Positions 1-9,585 of a stretch of DNA of 64,000 nucleotides are shown here, one piece after another (positions within the stretch are counted from its first letter, which is position 1; every line of letters begins with the position of its first letter). Origin of the DNA: Prorocentrum cordatum. Taxonomy: Eukaryota; Sar; Dinophyceae; Prorocentrales; Prorocentraceae. Made by a program: the position numbers and the translations under genes. The notes under the pieces were generated by a model. The model made no database searches. It had not been told where the DNA came from and saw nothing but the letters and a program-made list of their open reading frames with translations. The stretch covers positions 790,801-854,800 of the forward strand of contig CAUYUJ010021170.1 in the NCBI GenBank assembly GCA_963575745.1, read 5' to 3'.

Positions 1-818
1 ACCACGGAACGACCTAGGGAACAGCGAGCCGCTTCCGAACCCAAAGCGGTCCCTTTGTCAGCGTCTTGACTGTAGGGGGGAAACATGAACCTGGAATCGC
101 CGATGCACCGCTGATCCATCGGCGATGGGCCCCCGATGGCGAATCCGCATGGCCCTGGGCGAAGTGCGGCTATCGGGCCCCTCTTGGCGGTGAGTGGGCG
201 ATTGCGAGCCGGTGGGTCCCCACCCAGCAGCCCAGTCCCCCCCCCCCGATCGTTGCCCCTGACAGCCTCGGGCCAGGCCGGGCGCGCGCCGGTGGTGGCA
301 GCCCTGCCGCGGGCGTGGCGGGCACGGCGGTCCAGCTGCTGTCCTGGGCGGCGAGATCCGGGACCCGCCCCCGCCGGCCCGCGGTTCTCCTGGGAGGCGG
401 GGCAGGCCCTGAGGTCCGACGTCGCGAAAAGACCGCAACATCGCAAGGATTCACGGCCAGAGCCCGAGACCTCGTCATGCTGCAGCATCTTTATAGCCGG
501 ATCGATGTGTGAGGGTCCCGTGGCCCAAAACGGGGCGAAAACACCAATTTTTAACAAAATGCAGCGCCAGGATCTCAGATGGTCGGATTTCGCCGCCTGT
601 TCGACGAATTCCGAGCTCTACCCCCGCCGTTCGCCGTTGCCCGAGTCGTTGATCGGCGAGGGTAGTTTTCGGATGTTGCCTCTGAGGTCCCGCGGGGCCC
701 TCCGGGCGGCGGCGGCGGAACCTGCGCCGCCGGCGCACGCAGCATGCTCCTGGGCGCGCTCCAGGCCGCGCAGGTGGCACCGAGGGGGCTTCAGCCAAAC
801 GGCTTGAACGCACAAGCA
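1..818. other. gene-free GC-rich stretch with a dispersed repeat
   Basis: No credible gene is visible. The long open frames here overlap on both strands and carry no recognisable motif. Two things stand out. Around 90-140 there is a cluster of GCCGATGCA / ATCGGCGATGG palindromic words that recur near 8100-8220 and 9715-9745. Bases of about 497-575 (around TGTGAGGGTCCCGTGGCCC) resemble 56137-56215, so this is one copy of a dispersed repeat. Confidence 0.5.
497..575 (+). repeat. dispersed repeat shared with 56137-56215
   Basis: The words ATCGAT-TGTGAGGGTCC, the GGGCGAAA block and GCGCCAGGA(T/C)CTC occur in the same order and at similar spacing at 497-575 and at about 56137-56215, both on the plus strand. 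No terminal repeat or coding content was recognised. The match was judged by eye and is diverged. Confidence 0.5.
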
Positions 819-827
819 CGTGCTCGC

Positions 828-925
828 GCACACACACACATATATATATATACACATATATACACATATATATATGTATGTATATATATATATATATATA
901 TGTGTGTATATATATATATACACTA
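828..925. repeat. (CA)n/(TA)n compound microsatellite
   Basis: A CACACA run passes into interrupted TATATA/TATATG and returns to CACACA near 930-942. It produces the YIYIYI open frames on both strands, which are not genes. From 926 to 1203 nothing else is recognisable. Confidence 0.9.
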
Positions 926-1203
926 CACACAGCACACACACACAACCTGCCTCACGGGAGGCCGTGCTTGCATGGCCCAGCTTAGCTCTGTGGGGCAAGC
1001 CGTGTGCACTTTTGCGTCTGACTGAGTGCCGTAGGGTCCACCACCAGGCTTTGATGCCGAGACTAGGCTTCGCGCGTGCTGAGGGCCTCCGTCCGTTGAA
1101 GTTCGGCCAAGACTGACGACTGAGTGGTTTCCTCAGAGCTGCGGAAAACGCTTCGTCCGCCGCGGCGGCGGCAAATTCCTGCCTTCACGTCGTGGTCCCG
1201 CGT

Positions 1204-1266
1204 CTCCTCCTCCTCCTCCTCCTCCTCCTCCTCCTCCTCCTCCTCCTCCTCCTCCTCCTCCTCCTC
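1204..1266. repeat. (CTC)n microsatellite
   Basis: About 20 CTC units on the plus strand. With the (GGA)n tract at 1628-1700 it forms a widely spaced inverted pair. The poly-Ser, poly-Leu and poly-Glu frames over it are artefacts of the repeat. No ACGTNCG retroelement terminus was found at its edge. Confidence 0.95.
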
Positions 1267-1627
1267 ATCCATGTGCCTCGAAGCCGTGGCCGGCAACCCG
1301 GGAACGCGTGTTCCACGTGGAAAACGCCAGCTCCGGCGCCGCCGCCCATCGTCACGGCGGCGATGGCGCCTGCCCTTTGCGCACGCGGGCTCCCTGTGGC
1401 CCACCGCGGCTCAGCCACCCGGGTGCGCCGCAAAGGAGGGGCCAGGCGAAGGTGGCCGAGGAGCGCGCAGTGGCCCAAGAGCGCGTGCGAGGCCGAGGAA
1501 TGAGGCCAAGAGGCGCTCGCGCGGAACGGTTCACGGCAATGATGTCCACCCGAACGCTGATCCACCCCTCACCAAACCCCCTGGCGTCGCGAAAAAAAAA
1601 ACTGTACCCCAGAGGGGGGAGAAGAGA

Positions 1628-1700
1628 GGAGGAGGAGGAGGAGGAGGAGGAGGAGGAGGAAGAGGAGGAGGAGGAGGAGGAGGAAGAGGAGGAGGAGGAG
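1628..1700. repeat. (GGA)n microsatellite
   Basis: About 24 GGA units with two AGAGGA interruptions. It is complementary in orientation to the (CTC)n tract 360 bp upstream. No RT remnant was recognised in the 360-bp interval. Confidence 0.95.
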
Positions 1701-2344
1701 TCGGAAGCCTTGGCAGCTGTCTGGGGTTCGACTGCATACGAACCTAATTGCTGCTGGCACGTTAGATCGGCGGATCGACGGGTCGCCTACGGGACCCTGG
1801 CTTTTTAGCCTCTCGGCCCGCTGCAGCGCGGGGCCTTCCCGAAAACAAAATTGTTATGGAAACGGCAGGGACTTAGGGCCGTCTGGCCAATCGCCCCTGG
1901 CTCGGGACGTGTCCCAGTGTAGCAGTATTCCCGCCACCGCCTCCCCCGCCCCCTACCCACGCTCCCCCCCCAAGTTCCTCTATCTAAAGCTGCTGCTCGC
2001 TCCGTCGTTGCGAACGTGTCTGGTCCCGAGGTCCAGGTTCCCGTGGTGCGTCGGACCAAAAGGCCCACAAGAGATCAAACCGGAACGGGCGGACGCCTCG
2101 GGAATCAGAGAGAAAAGAAAACAAAAAGGCACCCTTTGGCGCCTAAGTCCCCGAGACAGGTGCTTAACGGCTCCGCGTAAAAGAAAGCAAGAGGAACCGT
2201 CACGGGTGGTGGTGCGTCGCAGCGGCCCATCGCCTTGCGACTGCTATCCCTGGCTAGCTCTCTACTTTCTGTCATTTCTATCTCTCCATCGCCAGCTGAC
2301 GTGCTCACAATGCTACCTGTACTTTCCTCACGAGACCAGATAAC
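1701..2344. other. no gene recognised
   Basis: A GC-rich stretch with no conserved motif in any frame and no notable repeat apart from short C runs. It ends where the minus-strand retroelement relic F begins. Confidence 0.5.
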
Positions 2345-4919
2345 GGCGGTGCTCAGAATATCTGCACTGCCTCTGCCGCTCGGAGTTTGTCATCGACTGC
2401 TTTCCTGAGGTCCCCATTCTGCTTGATGCGGCTGATCTTGACGGGCGGCTCCTGGCTTCCTTCGCGAGAGGCGTTGATCTGGTCCTCCCGTGAGGGTGTC
2501 CGAGGGCTGCATGCGAGGCTGTTGAGCGTCGACTAGAACTTCCATCTCTATGGCTGTCCCCCTTCGCTGTAGGCCTTCTTGACTTTGATCTACGTGGCGA
2601 TGTCCCCGAATCCCTGCATGCCCGTCACGTGGGTCGACGAGCAATCCTCCTTCAGGATCGTCTTGTTGGTTTCGTCGGACCTGTCGTTGAGCCCCGTCTC
2701 CAGGTGGAAGTCTACGCCGATGTGGAGGTGCGGTGTTCCCAAGTCCTTGCAGTTCTTCTCCTGGGCCTTCTCCGCATAGGTTGTGCCCGCTTCCCCGCAG
2801 CGGTCACTGCTGAGTACCCGCCGTAAATCAGAAAGCGGTCCCCTTGGCTGCCTGACAGTTCCCTGAGCATCTGCGCGTTGTTGGGCAACGTCTTCTGCTG
2901 CAGCACTTTCTCTTCGTCGCTGTGGTCGCATGAGCCTGTAGCGCAGGCATGGTGCTCTGCTCGTAACTGCTGTACGGCACCATGTACCCATGTTCGTGCT
3001 GACGATCATGGATCTGGAAGAGGTTGCTACTGTTCGTCCATACTCTCGTGGCACTTCGAATCGATGCCCTTGTCCTGGGTGAACGACTGCGACCGAGTGG
3101 TTCTCTGTGGGGCTGATCTTTCCAGGCGAATCAGCACGTGTAAATCATCGTGCCGTCTGCTGAAGTTCTCTGGGTTGTACTTCCGTTCGTGCTCGTTGTC
3201 GTGATATCGCCTGTCGCTGCACATGCATGGTGCCTGCGCTAGCACTCCTCGCGCTGGTCCTGCACGTCGTTTGGGGGCTCTGCATAGGTATCGATTCTGG
3301 CCTGCACGGTCCTGGCGGGTCTGATCTTCATAGTCGTCTGCGTACAAGGAATCTTGGGTGTGCAGCACGGAGGCGCGGTCGGCGATCCACTCCTGCCAAT
3401 CAATGTTCTCGTGCTGCATTCCCCCAAGCTGTGGCGGTCGGCTCGGTCCGTCATCCCATTGTGATCCTGTCATCCCTGTGCACGGGGCGAACTTGTTTTT
3501 CTCCTTCAGTGTCGTTCCGCAGCATCTGCCCTCGTCCTCCTCCCCCATCTCGTGCGTGCATACGTACTCGTTTGTGAGGCTGTTGTCGTCGTCGGCTTCT
3601 CCGTCACCGCTCTGAGGTCGGGCTGCTCGTCGGGCGCCTTCGGGGCTGAGAAGGTCTCGATGGGCACTGTGTGATGTGAGCCCCCCTTCACTCGAACTCG
3701 AGGTGTCGATCGATTTCCAACGTCCCAATCTCGTCGTATCCGATGCTGTCCTGTTCCTGCCTGGGGGACGTCTCCAGCCTGGCTTCGCGAATATTGTTAG
3801 AAAGCATACCCCACCATTGTTGAACGTTGCCTTGGTCCCAGGCTTTGCGCCACTCCATCTCGTCCGTCTGTTGGGTCTTCTCCTCTTCTTGTTTTGAAAG
3901 CTCCAGGCGTTTGTAGTCCCGTGTGAACGCGATCATCATCAGGTCGCAGTTGGCATGTGGCGTGAGCTTGCTGTTGTGGGTCTTGGCGCTGTGCACATCC
4001 AGTTTCATGTAAATCGGCATGTGGTCGGTCAGGTGCGCGGGAAGACGTCGCGCCAGGCCAGCCGCGGGGTAAGGTTGGCGAACCCTGCACATGGCTTTCG
4101 CAGGCGAAGCAAAATGGTCTAAGTTGCGTGTGTAGGCGCTTCTGTAGTAGGCGTTCCCTGTCCCCGTGTAGGTGTCTCCGATCGCCAAGTGGTTGTCATC
4201 GTTGAGGTCGCTCCTCTGCATGCTGGTGGTGTTCTCTAGGGCGGGCTCCTCTATGTCGCTAGACTCGGTGGCCTCGATGTACTTCTTCCCTGTTGTGTGT
4301 CGGCGTATTCCAAAAGCGCAGTTGTAGTCACCAGACATGATGGGGAGGCTGTTGTGACCCCACTTGTCTAGCTCGCTCTGTTTGACGGCCGTGCCCCTCG
4401 GTGTTATAAAGATGGGGAACGACGCCACGTCTATTGTGCTCATTCTGACTGTAATCATGCCACTCCGTCATGTGATTCCGCTCGTCGTCGGAGTCGTAGC
4501 CGCTCTCGGGACACTCCCACTAAGTCCCTATTCAGTAGTACTGCCAGTCCGCATGGATTGGGGACGCCAGCCACTGTCCTCCACCTGTGCTGGATACATT
4601 GTTGGTTTGGCAGCTGGTACTTCGTGTAATCCGTGCCTCGCGCTGCCCTTCCCGTCCCAATGGCTCCGTCGACGCTGCCGTTGGCCATCTGCATCGAAAT
4701 CTCCTCGAGGATGATGAAGTCTGCCCACTGCAAATTGCGATGCACTATCCTCTCGTTGCTTTCCTCGGCGGAGAGGCGGGTGTGGCACAGCGAGCAATGC
4801 AAGAGGAAGCGTGGGAAAAACATCAACGCGGCGGGGGTACGGTAGCGGACTGCTGTGTGAGTATTCACGGCGCCGCCCTGAGCGGCCCCGTTCCCGCCGA
4901 TGCGCCCTGTGTTCCACAC
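2345..4919 (-). pseudogene. retroelement relic F: endonuclease (EEP) domain of a non-LTR retrotransposon
   Basis: The best block is an open frame at 3688-4458, minus. It reads like the second half of an endonuclease/exonuclease/phosphatase fold: LPIMSGDYNCAFG (the usual GDFN loop), then NLDHFASP (the S/N-x-DHF motif), then LTDHMPIYMKL (the SDHxPI motif). The first half lies in other frames at about 4455-4919, with ADFIILEEIS (equivalent of the LQET motif) and CGLAVLLNRD. Downstream, 2345-3728, protein-like pieces in three frames (for example HLHIGVDFHLETGLND near 2700 and KISRIKQNGDLRKAVDD near 2400) suggest further decayed element sequence. No RT motifs were found, so the RT part is deleted or unrecognisable. 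The many frame changes mean it is dead. In living elements this enzyme nicks target DNA for target-primed reverse transcription. Motif similarity is seen; assignment to a dinoflagellate LINE family is inferred. Confidence 0.65.
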
Positions 4920-4991
4920 GTCAAAGATCTGTGTTGACTGTGGGTGGGGATGGGCCGCTCGCGGGTGTCTGGGCCGTGGCGGCGGCTAGGA

Positions 4992-5034
4992 AGAGGAGGA
5001 GGAGGAGGAGGAGGAGGAGGAGGAGGAGGAGGAG
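4992..5034. repeat. (GGA)n tract at the 3' end of LINE copy A
   Basis: About 14 GGA units. In element (minus) orientation it follows directly after the terminal ACGTTCG of copy A. With the tract at 6917-6942 it brackets the insertion. Confidence 0.9.
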
Positions 5035-5890
5035 CGAACGTTCCCTTTCGGACGCTTGCCAGAAGCACTGGCACCGCCAACGATGCAGGCGGGAAGCCTC
5101 AGAGCGGTGCGGGCGGCGAGAACCGCCTGCTTCTGGTGGTCGCACTCTAGCTCGGCAACGTCAACGTCTTTGATGATGTGGTAGAGGCGGTGCATCACCG
5201 CGACCCTCGCGAGGCTGTGGCTCCTTGAGTGCTGCATCTGACTGCTGGTGGTTCGCGCCAGGGCCCAATCTCACCAGTACCTCTTCGTGCAGGAGTCCTC
5301 GAGGCAACGCCACAAGATGGAGGAACCCCCAGCACTTGAAGTAATGCTCGATGGAGTCGGAGCCCGTCTCACATTCAAAAAAAACAAAGACGTTGGATCG
5401 GCACAGCGTGCATTCTGAATGACGTAGTCCATCCTCCTCCGTATGTCCTCAGAACTGGCCAGACTCGTGAGAGTGGAAGTGGTCGGAGGATATCCCGGGC
5501 CGCGCGCCAAAGGCGACGAAGGTCTGCAAGAATGTGAAGGACGACCCATAACAGGCGGCCAATCGCTTCCGGATTGTGACCTCGAGCTCATCCTGGAAGA
5601 GATGGCTGCCCAACGCATTCTGATATGCCTTCTGGGGGCTGGGCTCCTTGCTACCGTTCCAAGCGCCTCCCGAGTGCGAATGGACCCCCCCCCTAAGGGA
5701 GCTTTGAGGGGGGTTCTATGAAGCTTTGCAGCGGCGCGAACACCATGAGAACCCGCAATCCTATGAGCACGCCGCAACTGACGATCCGCCTCCATTGCCC
5801 CCCCACGGGTCCGCGAGAACTTCTTGAACTCACGAAACCACTGCCCTCCACGGCGTGATTGAGGTTGGAAGCGATGGAGAACTCGTGAGC
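5035..5890 (-). pseudogene. C-terminal part of LINE copy A, frameshifted
   Basis: After the TAG at 5891 similarity to copy B continues in shifting frames: REFKKFSRTRGG and RAHRIAGSHGVRAAAK near 5750-5830, then the last block at about 5050-5237, RLYHIIKDVDVAELE followed by AARTALRLP. That block parallels RLYHHIKDSDFSDIP and AARAALRLP at the end of copy B. The expected CCHC finger between them was not found in a clean frame. The frame runs into the (TCC)n tract as poly-Ser, which is read-through and not protein sequence. Confidence 0.65.
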
Positions 5891-6916
5891 CTAGTATGGC
5901 GCGCACCGCTTGCCCTCGGTAAAGCGAGGAATCGGTAGGTGCTCCATTGCCGTGGCCTCCAGCGCAATCTGCGTTGCCTGCCGGCCCTTGAGCGTCGTGG
6001 TGGCCGGGCGCCACAGCGTGGCAGCGAGGTAGGTCTCGACGCTCTGAGGGACCTCGAATCCGGCCCAGCCGCTGAAGGTAAACATATCTGCCTTCGCGAA
6101 CGTGGGCGGGGCCGCCCGCAATATCTTGTGGAGCGCGTAGATCTCCCGCTCCAGCAGCGCGTCGGTCGGCGGGAAAAGCTGGCCCACGAAGCTCCGCGCG
6201 GTGACGGTGGAGACGCTGTAGATCTTGGTGCCGATCTGGAGCGGCGAGCGTGAGGTGCCAAGCACTCGAGAGCGATCCCACCATTTCCCGCTCGGCGCCT
6301 GCCTTTGCGTTGAACGCGTCACTCCAGGGCCAATGAAGACGTCCAGGAATTTGGCTAGAGCCGCAATCTTGAAATCGCGCCATGGGGGACATACCGATAC
6401 CAGATACTCGCGGACCTCCGAACTCAACGACGGCGTTGGCAACGCCCACACAGGTACAATGACGCATGTCTTTGCTTGGAGCTTGCGGCCCGCCAATGCT
6501 TTCGCCGCCATCATGTTCGGTACGATCGTTGCCGGGTCGTGTAGCGCAGCGAGTAAAATGCCTAAGTCGTCAGCACATGCTCGAAGAAGGCCTCGATGAA
6601 GTCGTTTCAGCTCGCCTGCGATGCCCCAGACCCGCACGTCAAATACGATAGCCCAGATTGTGCCGGACAATGGGCAGCCCTGCGCCACGCCCGAAGCCGC
6701 GATCAGCAGCGGCAGCTTTACGCCACCAGTATCGAGAAACATGATCGGCCAGCGGTAGCACGCCTGCAGGAAGGTGCGCTCGGCCATGCGCCGGAGAGCT
6801 GGCCACATCCATTGGCGCAGCAGGCTCGGAAAGGCAGCCGCGATGTCCATGCTCATGAAGATCGGGCGCTCGACGTGGGCCTGGAGCATCATAGACAACC
6901 TTCTCGCCTCGGCGTC
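5891..6916 (-). pseudogene. reverse transcriptase palm and thumb of LINE copy A
   Basis: The open frame starts at 7024, but its first 36 codons are flank plus a poly-Pro run read from the (CCT)n tract; element sequence starts at DAEARRLS. Motif A is FMSMDIAAAFPS (Asp at residue 60 of the 377), motif B GVAQGCPLSG (112-121) and motif C CADDLGI (Asp pair at 152-153). Next come FKIAALAKFLDVFIGPG and KWWDR, which align with copy C (YLGVEMGP, KWWTR). The frame ends at a TAG (5891-5893) where copy B has Trp (PCWADEF against PY-stop-AHEF), a simple TGG to TAG change. RT copies element RNA at a nicked chromosomal target. The key Asp residues are intact, but the truncation and stop make the copy non-functional. 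Confidence 0.85.
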
Positions 6917-6942
6917 AGGAGGAGGAGGAGGAGGAGGAGGAA
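6917..6942. repeat. (GGA)n tract at the truncated 5' side of LINE copy A
   Basis: About 8 GGA units ending in AAAAGAAGAGGCGG. The junction with element sequence is abrupt. Confidence 0.9.
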
Positions 6943-7558
6943 AAGAAGAGGCGGAAGCGGAGGTCCTCTGACTCTCGGGGTGCACCAGCTCTTGGCGAAA
7001 CTGGAGCCGCATTCTCATCGGCAACGCTTTGGGTATGGCCCGAAGTTCGGTTGCTGGCTAACTCAGCTCGCCTTCCCCACATTCACCCCGCGAAGCGAAG
7101 GTCAAACTAAAAGGTAGTGAAAAAAACACGAGCGGTGTGTTTCTACTTTCGGCCTCTGGGGGCCCTCGCTGGGCCGAAGGACCGTCGAAAAACGACTCAG
7201 GATGAAAAGCCAGTCTCTGGAAACGGGTCGGGACCCCAAGGAGTCGACGACGTGACAAACATCATGACGTCGGGGACCTGCGTGTTCCGCACACCCCGAG
7301 CCACGGGGAGCAGACTGCACTCGCCATCCGGGGGCCGAAGTCCCACGCTGGGCGGGTCAAACTTTGTTGCACTCCGCTGCCCGAGGAACCCCAGACCTGC
7401 GGCGCTTCCCGAGCAGCGATGCCGCTCTCACTCGCGCCCTCTTCGTCGCCTCCCTGAACAAAGAGTGGAACTGTCGGCTCCCGCGTAGAGGAAAGTCAAA
7501 TCCGCTGCACAGCCGGGCGTCTGCTCAGGGATAACCCCGCGCTGGCCAAGAGTGAAAG

Positions 7559-7590
<32 letters not shown>

Positions 7591-8559
7591 CGAAGACGAG
7601 GACAGGAGCACAAAGGGGGAGAACGATCGCCCCGCCGAGGCCGCCTGAAAGGGCCGCGCGTCGGCGCACTCCAGGGACGACAGGGCCCACAGGACCCGCA
7701 CCCCTCCGAGCGCCAGCTGGCCAGCGCGCATGGGCGACACCTGCTGGCGGCGCGCTCGAGGGGGGGGGGCTGAGGACGAGGGCAATAAGAGGGGAGGGAG
7801 GAGAAGGGCGAGGATGGGGCTCGCGGCAGGGGAACGGTCGAGAACCACAACGTCGAGGCGGTCTTCGAAAGCGTCCGGCCGGTGATATCCGTGCCCGCCC
7901 TGCGGGACATCACGGGGCCCGGAAACTCTACGCAGCGGAGTGCCGAGTGCGTTGGGTGTTAGTTCCGTCTCCCGCCTCGTTGTTCCCAGCGTTCTCACAC
8001 CCCGTGCTCCGTCTCCCGCTCCCCCTCCCCCGCGTTGGGGTGGGAGCAGAGGGCTCCCAGATGGGGTCCCAGTAATGAGATGGGGTCGGAGGATCGCGCC
8101 ACACCGCCAACAATGCATGGGCGATGCATGGGCGATGCATCGGCGACTTCGGCGACGCATCGGCGTCGCCGGCGTGGAGGAAATCGGGCTCCGCATCGAG
8201 CCGCGTCGCCGATGCATCGGGGATGCGGCACGATCCTCCGACCCTATCTTTTCAGACCCCATCGAGGAGGCCTGGAGGGAGGCTCTCCGAGATCGGGCTT
8301 GGCATCCTCTTGCGAGAAGCGGAGGGGAGGAGGCCGGGCACGCCAGCACGATCCACGAACAGGCCAAGCGGTGGCCTGACGCCTCGACCGGACGGCACCG
8401 TGGTGCGACCTCCAAGAGTCTTCACGCGGCTGCACGTGCTGGCCATGCCCTCGCGCGCTCCGGGCACGTCGGGGGGGACAGTGGGCAGAGGGGAGGGAGG
8501 AGACGAGGAGGGGACAGGGGGGGAAGAAGATGATGCCCGTTGCAAGCTGTACTGATTAG
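6943..8559. other. no gene; (ACG)n microsatellite and GATGCAT cluster
   Basis: No motif-bearing frame was found. Contents are an (ACG)n run at 7558-7590 and, at 8098-8225, a cluster of GGCGATGCATCGG-type words, partly tandem at 12-13 bp, that also occur near 100-140 and 9715-9745. GC content is high throughout. Confidence 0.6.
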
Positions 8560-8700
8560 TGGGCCCTGGAAACGACAAGGACGTTGTGCTAGCAATTCGG
8601 TTCTGCCGTTTGTTACCGGTTCCGTCGACGTTGTTGTTGCCGCTTCCGGTTCCGGCTCCAATCCCGGCGCCGTTCTTGTTGCCGTTTCTGGCCGCCGATT
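8560..8700 (+). repeat. dispersed repeat rich in GTTCCGG / GCCGTT (copy 1)
   Basis: A run of near-hexameric words (CCGTT, GGTTCC, GGCTCC) preceded by GGGCCCTGGAAACG. The same order is seen at 29060-29215 and, more diverged, at 10530-10660, so this is a dispersed family and not a local duplication. Coding content is not apparent. Confidence 0.7.
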
Positions 8701-9403
8701 TTTTTTACACTTTCTGTTTTCAAGAGACACTTTTTCGAAACCAGTGAACAACGTCCCTGCCGTTTCCGGGGTCCACTGGGAGCTATTGTGCGTAGCCGAT
8801 ATTTGCCGCGGAGCCTGTCCTGCGAACTCGGCCGAAATGCGGCGGCACCGGCGCACAAGTGAAAGATTCCTGCGGCACGCGGGCGTCCACCTGGCACTGG
8901 CACATGATGGGGTATGTTCTGGACCATTTGCGCCCTTTGTCTGCCTCCTGCGAGACTTCTCGTCTTCGCGGTTGCAAAGCTGGGGAGGCTTCTCGGCGGC
9001 GGCAAGCTCGGGGGGAATCGAGGCTCACAGAGGAAGCATGAAACAAACAATGTGACCATGGTGGCCCGCACGGATCTCTTGGATCGGCGCTGCAGGCGCC
9101 GCTGGGGGTGGGGGGGGGTCCAGCGCCGACCCGAGGAGTCCGCCGAAGTCTTCGCTTCGTGCACTTCGCTGCGGCTTGCGCTCACTTCGGAGCCTCCTGG
9201 GGGCCTCCTCGCCGTCGCGGCCCGCTGGCCCCCCGAGGCTTCGGCAAAGGACGCATCCCGGGAGAGGGCGCGTGCGCCGGCCTCCGCGGAGGCTGGAGCG
9301 GCCACACCCCGATCGGGGTGTGGCGCGCACCGGGCGGTGGGGCGAGGGGGGCCTGTCTGCCCAGAGCGGCCGCGGGTGTGTCCAGACGGCGGAGGCAGGA
9401 GGC

Positions 9404-9585
9404 CACCGTCTTTTCCTGGAAGGAGGGGTCACGGCAGGTCGGCGGCAAGCAGAAAGGGGGGGCAGAAAGGGGGGGAGGGGGGAAGGCTTCTTCGCACCGT
9501 CTTTTCCTGGAAGGAGGGGTCACGGCAGGTCGGCGGCAAGCAGAAGGGGGGGCAGAAAGGGGGGGAGGGGGGAAGGCTTCTTCGG
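9404..9585 (+). repeat. 91-bp tandem duplication
   Basis: CACCGTCTTTTCCTGGAAGG starts at 9404 and again at 9495, and both copies run to GGAAGGCTTCTTCG. The two copies differ by one or two bases, so the duplication is recent. The end of each copy resembles the edge of the foldback family at 22557 and 26046. Confidence 0.9.

Larger units (their letters stand above)
5035..6916 (-). mobile_element. LINE copy A, 5'-truncated, between two (GGA)n tracts
   Basis: The 1.88-kb remnant begins at its truncated 5' side exactly where a GGA tract stops (6916/6917) and ends at ACGTTCG, where another GGA tract begins (5034/5035). It carries the RT palm from just before motif A through the C-terminal tail. 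The 3' terminal bases match copy B (32180 onward). The same position in B (DAEARRLS) is internal to the RT, so about 60 percent of the element is missing. Because both flanks are the same microsatellite, a target-site duplication cannot be resolved. Confidence 0.85.
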
